Positions 16,916-26,938 of a stretch of DNA of 64,000 nucleotides are shown piece after piece; position 1 is the stretch's first letter; every line of letters starts with the position of its first letter. The stretch is taken from NCBI GenBank assembly GCA_019347675.1, contig JAHWKW010000005.1, positions 1 through 64,000 of the forward strand. The letters run 5' to 3'. The position numbers were made by a program, and so were the translations under genes. Origin of the DNA: Actinomycetota bacterium. Lineage in GTDB: Bacteria > Actinomycetota > Nitriliruptoria > Nitriliruptorales > JAHWKO01. The notes below the pieces were generated by a model. It had not been told where the DNA came from. It saw only the letters and a list, made by a program, of their open reading frames with translations, and searched no databases.

Positions 16916-19336
16916 GTGACCGACACCACCACGTCGCCGCAGGAGCGCGCCCTCGACTTCCAGGTCGACGGGATGACCTGCGGCTCCTGCGCTGCTCGCG
17001 TGCAGAAGGTCCTCGGTGCCCAGCCGGGCGTCAGCGAGGCCGAGGTCAACTTCGCGACCGGCAAGGCGCGCGTGCGCCTCACCGAGGACGTCGACGAGCA
17101 GGCGCTCACGGACGCGGTGCAGCGCATCGGCTACGACCTGCGCCGCGCCGGCGTCACCACGCTCGACTTCGAGGTCGAGGGCATGACGTGCGGCTCGTGC
17201 GCTGCGCGGGTGCAGAACGCGCTGGCCGGCCAGCCGGGCGTGGCCCGCGCCGACGTCAACTTCGCGACCGCCCGAGCGCGTGTCGAGCTCGACCCCGGCG
17301 TCGCGAGCACGGAAGCCCTGCAGGCCGCCGTCGAGCGCGTGGGGTACGGCCTGTCGCCCGCCGCCGAGCTGTCGCGCGAGGTCGCCGGCGCGGAGGATCC
17401 CGAGGAAGCCGCGAAGCGCGCGTGGCTGCGCCGGGTGCTCATCGCCTGGCCGCTGGGTCTGGCGGTGATGGCCATCGCGATGCTGACCGGCGACTTCGGC
17501 GAGAGCGCTGCCGGCCGGTGGTGGCAGTTCGCGCTGACCACGCCGGTGCAGTTCTACGTCGGGTGGCCGTTCCTGCGCGAAGCCGGCAAGCGCGCCCGCC
17601 GGCTCACCGCGAACATGGACACGCTGATCGCGATCGGCACGCTCGCCGCCTTCCTCTACTCCACGGTGGTGCTGTTCACCGGCGGCGACGTGTACTTCGA
17701 CACCGCCGCGCTGATCATCGCCTTCCTCGTACTGGGCCGCTACTTCGAGGCGCGCGCGAAGGGACGTGCGGGACGCGCCATCCGCGCGCTGCTCGAGCTG
17801 GGCGCCAAGGAAGCGACCGTCATCCGCGACGGCCGGGAGGTCACCATCCCGGTCGACCAGGTGGTCGTCGGCGATCTGCTGCGTGTCCGGCCCGGCGAGA
17901 AGATCCCCACCGACGGCGAGGTGGTGGACGGCGCCTCCGCCGTGGACGAGTCCATGCTGACCGGCGAGTCCGTCCCGGTCGAGAAGGCCGAGGGTTCCGC
18001 GGTGGCCGGTGCGACGGTCAACGCCAATGGCGTGCTGACCGTGCGCGCCAGCGCCGTCGGCGCCGACACCGCCCTGTCCCAGATCGTGCGCATGGTCGAG
18101 GAAGCCCAGGCCGGCAAGGCCGACGTGCAACGGCTGGCCGACCGCATCTCCGCGGTCTTCGTGCCGGTGGTCATGGTGGTCGCCGCGCTGACCTTCGTCG
18201 CCTGGTGGCTGCTCGCCGGCGAGGCGGTGGCCGGTCTGGTGGCCGCGGTAGCGGTGCTGATCATCGCCTGCCCCTGCGCGCTCGGGCTCGCGACGCCGAC
18301 CGCCATCATGGTCGGCACCGGTCGCGCCGCGTCGCTCGGCGTGCTCGTCAAGGGCGTCGAAATGCTCGAACGCACCCGCACCATCACCACCGTCGTGTTC
18401 GACAAGACCGGCACCCTGACGAGGGGCGAGATGGCGCTCACCGACGTCGTCGCCGACGACGAGGACACGCTGCTACGGCTGGCCGGTGCCGTGGAGGACG
18501 CCAGCGAGCATCCGATCGGTCGCGCGATCGCCGGCGGTGCCCGGGACCGTGGCGTCGACCTGCCGACCGTGAGCGCGTTCGAGGCCGTCGCCGGCCACGG
18601 GGTCCGCGCCACCGTCGACGCCACCGAGATCATCGTCGGAAGCCGCAAGCTCGCTGCGGAGGGCGGGCTCGTGCTGCCCGAGCGGCTCGAGGACGCGGCG
18701 ACGGCCCTCGAGGAGCAGGGGAGGACGGCCGTGTTCGCCGGTTGGGACGGCGAGGTCCGCGGTGTGCTGGCGGTCGCCGACACCCTCAAGGACGGTGCCG
18801 CCGCGGTCGTCGAGCGCCTCCACGGCATGGGCCTGGAGGTCGCGATGATCACCGGCGACAACGCCCGCACCGCCACCGCGATCGGCGACCAGGTCCGCAT
18901 CGACCGGGTGCTGGCCGAGGTCCTGCCCGGGGACAAGAAGAGCGAGGTCGAGCGCCTCCAGGCCGAGGGACAGGTCGTGGCCATGGTCGGCGACGGCGTC
19001 AACGACGCCCCGGCGCTGGTCCAGGCCGACCTCGGCATCGCCATCGGCACCGGCACGGACGTCGCGATCGAGTCCAGCGACCTGACACTCATGCGCGGCG
19101 ACCTGGACGGCGTGGTCACCGCCATCCAGCTGTCGCGGCGCACCTACCGCACCATCCTCCAGAACCTCGGCTGGGCGTTCGGTTACAACACGCTCGCGAT
19201 CCCGCTCGCTGCCGTCGGCCTGCTCAACCCGATCATCGCCGGCGCTGCCATGGCGTTCTCGTCCGTCAGCGTCGTCACCAACTCCCTCCGGCTGCGCCGC
19301 TTCGGCCGCCGGACCGAAGCAGGAGGAGCAACATGA
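16916..19336 (+). CDS. copA: P1B-type copper-transporting ATPase CopA
   Basis: 806 residues from a GTG at 16916, with GGGAGGA upstream. Two N-terminal heavy-metal-associated domains each carry [11 protein letters not shown] (Cys22/25 and Cys92/95). These are followed by membrane helices, the actuator TGES motif, the Cu(I) channel motif CPC (Cys452-Pro-Cys454 in IIACPCALG), the phosphorylated Asp496 in DKTGTLT, the HP motif (SEHPIG) and [12 protein letters not shown]. These identify a P1B-1 pump that exports Cu(I) from the cytoplasm at the cost of ATP. Expression should be relieved from CsoR by copper. Its ATGA stop overlaps copZ. Confidence 0.96.
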   Translation: MTDTTTSPQERALDFQVDGMTCGSCAARVQKVLGAQPGVSEAEVNFATGKARVRLTEDVDEQALTDAVQRIGYDLRRAGVTTLDFEVEGMTCGSCAARVQNALAGQPGVARADVNFATARARVELDPGVASTEALQAAVERVGYGLSPAAELSREVAGAEDPEEAAKRAWLRRVLIAWPLGLAVMAIAMLTGDFGESAAGRWWQFALTTPVQFYVGWPFLREAGKRARRLTANMDTLIAIGTLAAFLYSTVVLFTGGDVYFDTAALIIAFLVLGRYFEARAKGRAGRAIRALLELGAKEATVIRDGREVTIPVDQVVVGDLLRVRPGEKIPTDGEVVDGASAVDESMLTGESVPVEKAEGSAVAGATVNANGVLTVRASAVGADTALSQIVRMVEEAQAGKADVQRLADRISAVFVPVVMVVAALTFVAWWLLAGEAVAGLVAAVAVLIIACPCALGLATPTAIMVGTGRAASLGVLVKGVEMLERTRTITTVVFDKTGTLTRGEMALTDVVADDEDTLLRLAGAVEDASEHPIGRAIAGGARDRGVDLPTVSAFEAVAGHGVRATVDATEIIVGSRKLAAEGGLVLPERLEDAATALEEQGRTAVFAGWDGEVRGVLAVADTLKDGAAAVVERLHGMGLEVAMITGDNARTATAIGDQVRIDRVLAEVLPGDKKSEVERLQAEGQVVAMVGDGVNDAPALVQADLGIAIGTGTDVAIESSDLTLMRGDLDGVVTAIQLSRRTYRTILQNLGWAFGYNTLAIPLAAVGLLNPIIAGAAMAFSSVSVVTNSLRLRRFGRRTEAGGAT

Positions 19337-19545
19337 CACAGGAGCACACCATCACCGTGGAGGGCATGACCTGCACCGGCTGCGAGCAGTCGGTCCAGCG
19401 CGCGGTCGGCGGGCTCGACGGCGTCGAGACGGTCAGCGCCGACCACGCCGCGGGCCGCGTCACGGTGCGCTTCGACGGAGACGCCGTCAGTGAGGACGCG
19501 ATCGCCGCACGCATCCAGGAAGCGGGCTACACCATCCCCGCCTGA
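19333..19545 (+). CDS. copZ: Copper chaperone CopZ (HMA domain)
   Basis: 70 residues, a single heavy-metal-associated domain with [20 protein letters not shown] (CxxC at residues 13 and 16). The start codon overlaps the copA stop (ATGA), and AGGAGGAGC lies just upstream. CopZ binds Cu(I) and hands it to CopA or CsoR, so the three genes form a complete cytoplasmic copper-detoxification unit. Confidence 0.92.
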   Translation: MTQEHTITVEGMTCTGCEQSVQRAVGGLDGVETVSADHAAGRVTVRFDGDAVSEDAIAARIQEAGYTIPA

Positions 19546-19552
19546 CCCGCTC

Positions 19553-19579
19553 CGCGGTCGGTCGGTGGCCGTGACCGCG
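19553..19579 (+). terminator. Inverted repeat after copZ, possible terminator
   Basis: CGCGGTC (19553-19559) and GACCGCG (19573-19579) can form a 7-bp stem with a 13-base loop, starting 8 bases after the copZ stop. There is no U-tract. It is placed where the copper operon would end. Confidence 0.35.
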
Positions 19580-19609
19580 AGCCGTCACCACCGCCGTTGA
19601 CTGGGGCTG

Positions 19610-19955
19610 CTTTGGCCTGCGTACGAGCTGAAGTTAGCTCGGCCGAGGTTGCGGTCGCGACGGCATGGCCGTCATGGCGCATAGCCACTTCGTGGTCGAT
19701 CATGATGGCGGCGGTCGTTCATTCGGCTGAGGCGATCCCACTTGCGCGCCCGGAAGGGCGCCCGGCCGGTGGCACAATGTCACCGGCGCCGTAAACCCCT
19801 GGCAGAAAAGTCCCCGAAGTCGTCGACCTCCACGGATCCGTCATCCAGCAGGTTGGATCCGGGCTGCTGCGGCAGGGCGCTTCCCTGGCGCGTGTGCGGA
19901 TGGCCGAACAGGGCCCACTTTCCTGCCCGAGCCGTTCGTCGGCGAGGATCACCCG
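19610..19955 (-). pseudogene. Thioredoxin-reductase-like flavoprotein, C-terminal relic
   Basis: Minus-strand pieces in shifting frames match the C-terminus of small TrxR-like FAD oxidoreductases. They are LLDDGSVEVDDFG, then the FAD-binding PGVYGAGDIVPPAG (near 19790), then a frameshift and AAIMIDHEVAMRHDGHAVA. The upstream FAD and NAD(P)H domains are missing. It is a dead fragment, convergent with the copper operon. Confidence 0.65.
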
Positions 19956-20681
19956 TTCGAGGTCGCGGTCGGACGCTCACCGACCGACGGAGGAGAGTCC
20001 GCGGGTCCGGAGGGACGCTCCCCCTCCCGCGATGACGGGGCCGTACCGCCGTCCGATGCGCCCCGCCGTTCGTTGGATGCATCCCGGTGGCCCTCATCCG
20101 CCATGCTCGTGCGATCGAACCTGGATTCTCGTTCATGACGTTCGGTTGATGTTTCAGGCGAACGTGAACCGCCGTGGGTCCCGCTGTTTCCACTGACGAT
20201 GGCCCTTCGCAGAGGTCGCAGACCAACGCTGGTGCGTCGCGGACAACGATCGCGCTGACGGTGCCGTCGTCATGCCCATACATCCCCATACATCTTCGTC
20301 GGCGCATCGCGGGCGACTCGCGGGCTGCGACGTCGAGGCGGCGCCCTTCACGCCGCAGCCGAATGAGCGGTATCCCGGCATAGGGGTGCGTCGTCGGGGC
20401 GGGTGGTCCCGGCGTGTTGGCGGTTTGAGGTTGCTCGGTGAGGCGCACGGGCTGCAAGCCTTCCGGTTTCTCGCTTCCACACCGAGAACCGGAGGTCCGC
20501 CCGTGGCCCGCCAAGACGGAAGTCGAACGGGCGATACGAACTGCGACAAGATCCTCGCCCCGGCTGACCTCCTGCGTCGTATGCTTCCGCCGGCGGGGCG
20601 TTCCCGCGGGGCGACGAGGACGGCCGCCGCCGATCGGCTCGACCCCTCATCTCGACAGAGCAACCGGCTGGAGAGGCTGTC
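19956..20681. other. No supported intact gene; possible zinc-finger remnant
   Basis: A minus-strand stretch near 20200-20285 (DGTVSAIVVRDAPALVCDLC) resembles the core of YgiT-type zinc-finger antitoxins, but the first Cys pair and the C-terminal part are missing. The rest holds only arginine-rich frames. The promoter of the secreted protein at 20682 must lie at the right end. Confidence 0.4.
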
Positions 20682-22955
20682 ATGAAGCCGTCGAAGAAGT
20701 CGTCGCGGGCGGCTGCCGTCCCGTTTGTGGTCGCCGCGCTCGTCGTGGCGCTGACCACGCCTGCGGCCGCCCATCCCGAAGGTCCGTCCCACCACGCTCC
20801 CGCGCCTCCGCACGCGACCGAGGTGATGAAGGCGTTCGCCGCCGACCAGCAGGAGCCGGCGAGCCTGGAGGCCACGGGCAGCGCGACCTGCACCGACGGC
20901 TTCGCCGCCGGCTATCCGTGCAGCAACGTCGACCTGCTGGCGTTCCTGCCGCTGTCCGACATCGGCGGGACGCGCAGCAACAGCGCTGCGAATGACATCT
21001 GGGGCTGGACCGACACGGCGAGCGGCAAGGAGTACGCCATAGTCGGCCGTGTGTTCGGCACGTCCTTCGTCGACATCAGCGACCCCTCCAACCCCGTCTA
21101 CCTCGGCGAGCTGCCGACCCACGGTGCGTTCGGGTCGTCGTGGCGCGACATCAAGGTCTACGCCGACCACGCTTTCATCGTCAGCGAAGCCTTGAACCAC
21201 GGCATGCAGGTCTTCGACCTGACGCAGCTGCGCAACGTGACGAGCCCACCGGTCACCTTCGCCGAGACCGCCTACTACAGCAGCGTCGGCTCGGCGCACA
21301 ATGTCGCTATCAACGAAGCCAGCGGCTTCGCCTACGTCGTCGGCGCCAGCGGTAAGAACAGCTGCAGCGGCGGCCTGCACATGGTGGACATCCGGACCCC
21401 GACGAGCCCGTCGTTCGCGGGCTGCTTCAGCGCCGACGGCTACACCCACGACACGCAGTGCGTCATCTACGCCGGGCCGGACGCGGCGCGTGACGGCCGC
21501 GAGATCTGCTTCAACTCCAATGAGGACACCGTCACCATCGTCGACGTGACCGACAAGGCGACCCCGCTGATGCTGGCCCGCGTCGGCTACGCCGGTTCCG
21601 GCTACACCCATCAGGGGTGGCTCACCGACGACCAGACGTACTTCCTGCTCGACGACGAGCTCGACGAGCGGAACCTGGGGCACAACACGCGCACCCGGGT
21701 CTGGGACGTCTCCGACCTCGACGCGCCGACGCTCGTGGGGTCCTTCGACGGGGCGACGACGGCGATCGACCACAACCAGTACGTCCAGGGCCGGTTCAGC
21801 TACCAGGCGAACTACCGCGCCGGGCTGCGGATCCTCGAGCTGGTCGACGTGACGACGGCGAACCTGTCGGAGGTCGGCTACTTCGACGTCTACCCGACGG
21901 ACGACAAGGCCGACTTCAACGGCGCGTGGAGCAACTACCCGTACTTCGCCAGCGGCGTGGTCGTTGTCAGCGGGATCGAGCAGGGTCTGTTCGTTCTGCG
22001 TCCGAACCTGGCCACAACCGGCAGCCCGCCGACCGCGACCGACATCGCGACGAACACCGACGAGGACACGTCGGTCATCGTGACCCTGAGCGGATCCGAC
22101 GCCGAGACGTGTGAGCTCGGTTTCTCGATCGTCTCCGGGCCTGCGCACGGCAGCTTGAGCAGCCTCGACAACGCGGCCTGCATCAGCGGGACGCCCAACA
22201 CCGACGCGGCGGCAATCGCCTACACGCCCGACGCCGACTACAACGGCCCGGACTCGTTCGCCTACCGCGTCACCGACGAGCACGGCAACAGCGGCGACGC
22301 CAGCGTGTCGATCACCGTCGCCCCGGAGAACGATGCGCCGATCGCCAGCAACGACAGCGCGAGCACGACCAAGAACACGAGCGTGACCGTCGACGTCCTC
22401 GCCAACGACAGCGACATCGACGGTGACACGCTGTCGGTGACCGAGGTGACGAACGTCAACAGCGGTGCCACCGTGACGATCAACGAGGACAACACGCTCA
22501 CGTACACGCCGCCGACCGACTTCGTCGGTCCCGACGCGTTCGGCTACACCGTCAGCGACGGCAACGGGGGCACCGATTCCGCCGCCGTCGAGATGAGCGT
22601 CACCGAGGCGTTCATCCTGCACGTCGGCGACCTGGACGGCGCGAGTGTCAGCGAGGGCTCGACGTGGAACGCGCTGGTCACGGTGGAGGTGCACGACTCC
22701 AACGACGCGCTCGTCGACGGCGCCACGGTCTCGTTCTCGTGGAGGACCGAACGCGGGAGCGAGGGCGATGCCACCTGCGACACCGGCGCGACCGGGCGCT
22801 GCACGGTGTCGGTCAACGGCCTGCCGAAGCGTGACGGCAGCGTCACCTTCACCGTGACCGGCGTCACGAAGACGGACTACGCGTACGACGGCACCGCCAA
22901 CCACGACCTCGACGGCGACAGCGACGGCACGTCGATAACCGTTCGCAAGCAGTAG
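20682..22955 (+). CDS. Secreted choice-of-anchor-B protein with tandem Ig-like repeats
   Basis: 757 residues. A signal peptide (SSRAAAVPFVVAALVVALTT, cut after PAAAHP) precedes an LVIVD/choice-of-anchor-B beta-propeller of about 400 residues (DIWGWTDTASGKEYAIVGRV, FVDISDPSNPVYLGELPTHG, SWRDIKVYADHAFIVSEALN, GYTHQGWLTDDQTYFLLDDE). Two cadherin-like tandem-95 domains follow (ATDIATNTDEDTSVIVTLSG; APIASNDSASTTKNTSVTVD), then a final Ig-like domain ending at the stop. There is no LPxTG or C-terminal membrane anchor, so it is probably released or loosely cell-wall bound. Its ligand is unknown. It stands alone and intact at the edge of the eroded region. Confidence 0.85.
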   Translation: MKPSKKSSRAAAVPFVVAALVVALTTPAAAHPEGPSHHAPAPPHATEVMKAFAADQQEPASLEATGSATCTDGFAAGYPCSNVDLLAFLPLSDIGGTRSNSAANDIWGWTDTASGKEYAIVGRVFGTSFVDISDPSNPVYLGELPTHGAFGSSWRDIKVYADHAFIVSEALNHGMQVFDLTQLRNVTSPPVTFAETAYYSSVGSAHNVAINEASGFAYVVGASGKNSCSGGLHMVDIRTPTSPSFAGCFSADGYTHDTQCVIYAGPDAARDGREICFNSNEDTVTIVDVTDKATPLMLARVGYAGSGYTHQGWLTDDQTYFLLDDELDERNLGHNTRTRVWDVSDLDAPTLVGSFDGATTAIDHNQYVQGRFSYQANYRAGLRILELVDVTTANLSEVGYFDVYPTDDKADFNGAWSNYPYFASGVVVVSGIEQGLFVLRPNLATTGSPPTATDIATNTDEDTSVIVTLSGSDAETCELGFSIVSGPAHGSLSSLDNAACISGTPNTDAAAIAYTPDADYNGPDSFAYRVTDEHGNSGDASVSITVAPENDAPIASNDSASTTKNTSVTVDVLANDSDIDGDTLSVTEVTNVNSGATVTINEDNTLTYTPPTDFVGPDAFGYTVSDGNGGTDSAAVEMSVTEAFILHVGDLDGASVSEGSTWNALVTVEVHDSNDALVDGATVSFSWRTERGSEGDATCDTGATGRCTVSVNGLPKRDGSVTFTVTGVTKTDYAYDGTANHDLDGDSDGTSITVRKQ

Positions 22956-23478
22956 ACGCGCCGCCGCGAATGAGGCCGGCAGCATCCGCGCGAGTGCCGG
23001 CTCCTGCACCCCGGGGACCAACCGGCGCGCCGCACTTCGTCGCGCGACCCAACCGGCAGTACCCGCGAAACGCGGCAGGAACGGGAGCGTCCGCTGCCGT
23101 AGGAACGGTGGCGCGAATGCGTCCGCGACCGCAGCCGTCCAAGGCAACCGCATGCGCACGCGCGCAAGCTCGGGGTTCGCGATCGCGCAGCCCGCATGAT
23201 CTACGCCTACGAGCATGGCCTCGTTACGGGGTGGTAGCCGAGCTCACGGATCGTGAGAGCCGTGAGGAGTCCGCGGACAGCGATCCCACAGCAGCTCGGA
23301 TATCTGCGCGGGACCGGTCCACCGTCCGCGACGCCCTTTCGCGCCGTGCCGGGTGGCGCACGGTCGGCAAAGCCGCGTCCCGGTCGCCCGCGCGGGTGAG
23401 GCACGGGCGGGTGAGGCACGGGCGGGTGAGGGCATGGGCGAAAACGACACGATCCGCGCGCAGCGCGATCGCCGATCA
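22956..23478. other. No supported gene
   Basis: Spacer after the secreted protein. It contains a short tandem repeat (listed separately) and no frame with protein character. Confidence 0.4.
23392..23437. repeat. 15-bp tandem repeat, about three copies
   Basis: GCGGGTGAGGCACGG occurs at 23392-23406 and 23407-23421, followed by a third copy with one inserted and one changed base (GCGGGTGAGGGCATGG). Short tandem duplication in non-coding DNA. Confidence 0.8.
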
Positions 23479-23890
23479 AACGTCTACGACCCGCTCCACC
23501 AGTTCGCGGTTGATCGACTCATCGCTGCTGGTCGCCTCGTCACATCGGCTCGAGTCACCTTGGCCTGTCGGAGGGTGTCGTCTCGGAACCGTCTCTCCCT
23601 CATGGCATGATCGGCCGGTTGTCGACGAGACGGTCGAGTCCCTGGCGTCTGAGCATGGCGACCGCCCCCCGCAACATGAACAAGGAGGCCAATGCCAACG
23701 AATCTGCCGGGAGCCCGACGGCTCCTGCAGCGGTCGACCCGACGATCGCACCGAGCGCGACCGTCACCGCAAAGTCGAACGCGGTCATCTACGAGAACGC
23801 CCGCAGACCGATCACTCGGCTGAACGCGATCAACAGTAGGTAGATGGCGAAGGCTGATGCCACGGTCCCGGCTGCGAACGACCGGTCCAT
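23479..23890 (-). pseudogene. DUF421 (YetF-type) membrane protein, frameshifted
   Basis: The N-terminal membrane helix (MDRSFAAGTVASAFAIYLLL, IAFSRVIGLRAFS) runs from the ATG at 23890 to a stop at 23789. The next part (MTAFDFAVTVALGAIVGSTA, LVDNRPIMP) follows from 23788 without the usual linker. The C-terminal cytoplasmic domain (RFRDDTLRQAKVTRADVTRR, then ESINRELVERVVDV) is in yet another frame. DUF421 proteins are three-helix membrane proteins of unknown function with a cytosolic domain. This copy cannot make the full protein. Confidence 0.65.
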
Positions 23891-24053
23891 CGACCACGAC
23901 GACGGCACGACACCCCCCACGTTGTGCGCGGCCTCGGTGAACGGGATGCTCCGGCGACGTCGCCGCGGCCGGGCGCAACGCCGTCCGAGCGGCCGCATGC
24001 TCGGTTCCTGGACCGCTTACCGTCGCCGTGCGTCGTCATCCGGTGGAGGCACG

Positions 24054-25013
24054 GTGGATTGGTGGATGCTTGCTGTCGGCGCCGTCCTCGTCGTGGTCGC
24101 CGCGGTAGACGCGGTGTCGACGAGTTTGTCGCCGAGCACACGCGCCGGCCCGCTGACCGGCGCCACGACTGCGGCGGTGTGGGCGGCGATATCGCGCATA
24201 CCGGGCGGCATCCCTCGTGTCACCGCGGGACCGCTCATCCTGACCCTCACCGCCGGTTCTTGGCTGCTGCTGTGGGTCGGATGGGCGCTCATCTTCTCTG
24301 CCGACCCGTCGGCGGTCGTCGAGGCGTCGACCGGTCAACCGGCGGACCTGTCGGGCCGGTTCTTCTTCGCTGCCTACACCGTCTTCACGCTCGGGCTGGG
24401 CAACTACGTCCCCGCAGGCTCGTGGGAGAACATCGCATCTCTCGCCCTCATCAACGGACTCGGGTTGGCGACGCTCGCGATCACCTACCTGGTACCCGTC
24501 GTCACGGCCGTGACCGACCGACGCCGGCAGGCGGCGTTCATCGCGTGTCTTGGCAGCGGCCCGTCCGACATCGTGCGGAACACCGCTGAGGGTGGTTTCG
24601 CCGCGATCGGATCGTCGCTGCCAGCCCTCACCCGCGACATCCTGCTGACCGGCGAACGCCACCTCACGTACCCGGTGATGCACTACTTCCGAGGGATCGA
24701 CGAGCGCAGCGCTCTCCCGGTCCAGCTGGCGGCGCTTGACGACGCCCTGTTTCTGATCCAGGCATCCGAGCACCGCCTCGATCCCGGATTGGTTCGTCAG
24801 TTCAGGGCGGCCGTCGACAGCCTGCTCGACCTACGCGCCACCGAGGACCGCGACATCGACGCGCCGCCCGTCCCTGACTTCGGCCTTCTCGATGACCTGG
24901 GCATCGCAAACGACGCCGAACGCCTGAGCCGCGACCTGAAAGCGAATAGGCCCCGGCGACTTCGACTGCAGGCCTACCTGGAACGGACGGACTGGCGTTG
25001 GCCACAGCACTGA
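24054..25013 (+). CDS. Ion-channel-like membrane protein (two-TM potassium channel type)
   Basis: 319 residues from a GTG at 24054, with GGAGG 5 bases upstream. Membrane segments lie at residues about 3-20 (MLAVGAVLVVVAAVDAV), 60-80 (GPLILTLTAGSWLLLWVGWA), a re-entrant pore region and a third helix (LALINGLGLATLAITYLVPV). The pore loop reads FFFAAYTVFTLGLGNYVPAG, where canonical K+ channels have T-x-G-Y-G-D. The signature is therefore G-L-G-N. A soluble C-terminal half of about 170 residues follows. The altered filter may change selectivity or indicate a non-channel role. Confidence 0.7.
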   Translation: MDWWMLAVGAVLVVVAAVDAVSTSLSPSTRAGPLTGATTAAVWAAISRIPGGIPRVTAGPLILTLTAGSWLLLWVGWALIFSADPSAVVEASTGQPADLSGRFFFAAYTVFTLGLGNYVPAGSWENIASLALINGLGLATLAITYLVPVVTAVTDRRRQAAFIACLGSGPSDIVRNTAEGGFAAIGSSLPALTRDILLTGERHLTYPVMHYFRGIDERSALPVQLAALDDALFLIQASEHRLDPGLVRQFRAAVDSLLDLRATEDRDIDAPPVPDFGLLDDLGIANDAERLSRDLKANRPRRLRLQAYLERTDWRWPQH

Positions 25014-25252
25014 TCGGTGATCAGCTTCGTCGAGGTCGTCGGCACCGGCCGAGGGCAGGACCCAAGCCTCCACGCTCCAGGCGGTCAGGGCGCCCGCCGG
25101 GACGAGGTTGCGCCGGACGTGCCGGAGTCCTGACGCCGTCGTGCGTCTTCGAGGTCGCTGCGATCCGCGACCGGCATGGCATCGAGGCGGCCTGGACGCC
25201 GGCGAACGCCTCCGTGTCGTACCGGCCTCTGAACGACCGCTGAGAGCACGCG

Positions 25253-25999
25253 GTGGAGAGCCTGATCGCGGCGCTGGGCCTCGGCCTGCTGCACGCCGGG
25301 GCATCGGCTCTGCGGTTCCTCGATCGGGTCCCCCGCAGCCGCTGGCTGTCGGCAGCCGGCGGGATCGCCCTCGCGTATGTGTTCGTGCACCTGCTGCCCG
25401 AACTCGCCAAGATCCAGGCGGCGGTGAACGAGTCGGGCGTCCTCGCCGGCCTCGAGCGGCACACGTACCTGGTGGCGCTGGCCGGGATCGTCACTTTCTA
25501 CGTGCTCGAAAACGTGGCCCGCCGCCCGAGAGGACGTCCCGTCGAGGGAGCCGCGACCTCGGGCGGCTTCCTACCTGACCGTCCGGATCGGGCGGCGCAT
25601 GCGATCGGCTGGATCCACCTCGCGTCGTACGGCCTGTACAACGCGATCATCGGGTACGTGCTCGTCGAGCGCCAGCACGTCGAGGACGCCTCGCTGTGGC
25701 CCTTCGCCTTCGCGATGGGCGTCCACTTCCTCGTCAACGACCACGCCCTGCGCCAGCACCACGGGGCGCTGTACCACCGGGTCGGCCGGTGGCTCGTATC
25801 GGCCGCTGTCCTCAGCGGCTGGGCGCTTGGGCAGGTGGCGAGGCTGGATGAAGCCGCGCTCGGCCTTCCGCTTGCGTTCATCGCCGGTGGCGTCATCCTC
25901 AACGTGCTGAAGGAGGAACTCCCCGCGGACCGGCAGAGCCGGCTGCTGCCCTTCATCGGCGCGGCTATGGCCTACGCCGTCGTCCTGCTCGCGGTGTGA
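25253..25999 (+). CDS. ZIP-like integral membrane protein
   Basis: 248 residues from a GTG at 25253. It has about seven or eight hydrophobic segments, with conserved-looking polar pieces FVHLLPELAKIQAAV, AIGWIHLASYGLYNAIIGYV, GVHFLVNDHALRQHHG and IAGGVILNVLKEELPADR. The pattern of His and Glu in helices, including H-L-L-P-E-L near the N-terminus, is similar to ZIP-type metal permeases, although the family is usually listed as uncharacterised. Metal transport is a hypothesis only. Confidence 0.65.
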   Translation: MESLIAALGLGLLHAGASALRFLDRVPRSRWLSAAGGIALAYVFVHLLPELAKIQAAVNESGVLAGLERHTYLVALAGIVTFYVLENVARRPRGRPVEGAATSGGFLPDRPDRAAHAIGWIHLASYGLYNAIIGYVLVERQHVEDASLWPFAFAMGVHFLVNDHALRQHHGALYHRVGRWLVSAAVLSGWALGQVARLDEAALGLPLAFIAGGVILNVLKEELPADRQSRLLPFIGAAMAYAVVLLAV

Positions 26000-26181
26000 C
26001 CATGCCCTCAGATGTAAAGGGCGAGCCGCCGCTTGGGCCGGCACCCAGTTGGAGTCCATTTCCGAGGCTGCACGGCCTTACTGCAGCGGGGAAGGCGCAG
26101 GTGGAGGACGCGTTCGGCCGATCGTCGTGCCGTCCGGGGCGCGCGGGCGTTGCTCGGCGCATGCGGTCGTGCCTTCCATGC

Positions 26182-26808
26182 TCAGGTCTCCAGGTCACGG
26201 CGGCGTTGGAGGTACTCGTCGCGGCTCAGCTCGCCGGTCGCGTAGCGCCGATCCAGCTCGTCGCGCGCGGGGGACCCCGGCGCGGAGACGGAGCGGCCGC
26301 CGCTGCCCTGGTGGATGACCCACACGATGGCAGCCACCGCCAGCACGACGAGGGCGAGCACCAGCAGCGTGGCGAGCAGCATCACGATCCCGCCCTGCAT
26401 CATCCCGCCGTCCATCCTGTCTCTTCGCCCCCCCATACCGTCGTTGCGAGGACCGAAGTTGCGGGGACCGACCGGCAGGGAGTCGAGGTAGGCGATGACG
26501 TCGGCGATGTCCTGGTCGGTCAGTCGGTCCCCGAAGGCCGGCATGGGCGGCTGGGTGGCGCGCCCGTTGCGGATGGTGAGCTGGACCCCTTCCCGGGTGA
26601 GGCGTTCGACGGCTCCGCGCAGCGAGGGATGCATCCCCATCATCCCGGACGCGTCGCGACCGTGGCACATCGCGCAGTTCCGCTCGAAGACCTCGCGTCC
26701 GGAGGTCTCGCTGTCCTGCGTGCCTGCCGAAGCGATCGCGGGCTGTAGAGCCACCACCGCCAGCACCATGAGGGCGAACGGCGTGAGCATCGACTGTCGT
26801 GCGTGCAC
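26182..26808 (-). CDS. Membrane c-type cytochrome with SHOCT tail
   Basis: 208 residues from a GTG at 26808 (GGGAGG about 8 bases upstream); the ATG at 26790 is an alternative. A signal peptide (MLTPFALMVLAVVALQPAIA) is followed by a class I cytochrome c domain with heme motif CAMCH and distal Met candidates around PPMPAFGDRLTDQDIADVIA. A Gly/Met/Arg linker, a transmembrane helix (VMLLATLLVLALVVLAVAAI) and a C-terminal SHOCT helix pair (DELDRRYATGELSRDEYLQR) complete it. It lies at the end of the caa3 oxidase operon, 131 bases beyond ctaG, and probably donates or relays electrons at the membrane. Confidence 0.82.
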   Translation of the reverse strand: MHARQSMLTPFALMVLAVVALQPAIASAGTQDSETSGREVFERNCAMCHGRDASGMMGMHPSLRGAVERLTREGVQLTIRNGRATQPPMPAFGDRLTDQDIADVIAYLDSLPVGPRNFGPRNDGMGGRRDRMDGGMMQGGIVMLLATLLVLALVVLAVAAIVWVIHQGSGGRSVSAPGSPARDELDRRYATGELSRDEYLQRRRDLET

Positions 26809-26938
26809 GGCCCACCCTCCCCGGCACCGCCGACCGTCGACGGTACGACCGCATGGTAGGAGTGGCGTCCGGACGCTCGTCAGCGCCGCGCAAGGCTCAT
26901 TTCGGTAAGTCGCCCCGCGCGGCGTGGAACGGCTGCCG

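Noticed and set aside
20200-20289. Possible YgiT zinc-finger antitoxin
   Set aside because: Only one Cys pair and one strand remain. It is too short to call a gene and was noted within the gap entry.
20154-23216. 1020-codon open frame on the minus strand
   Set aside because: It is the antisense of the choice-of-anchor-B gene. It is Val/Arg/Asp-rich and repetitive without any family pattern. Long antisense frames are common in high-GC DNA.
23392-23437. CRISPR-like repeat
   Set aside because: The copies are adjacent without spacers and only 15 bp long. No cas gene is present.
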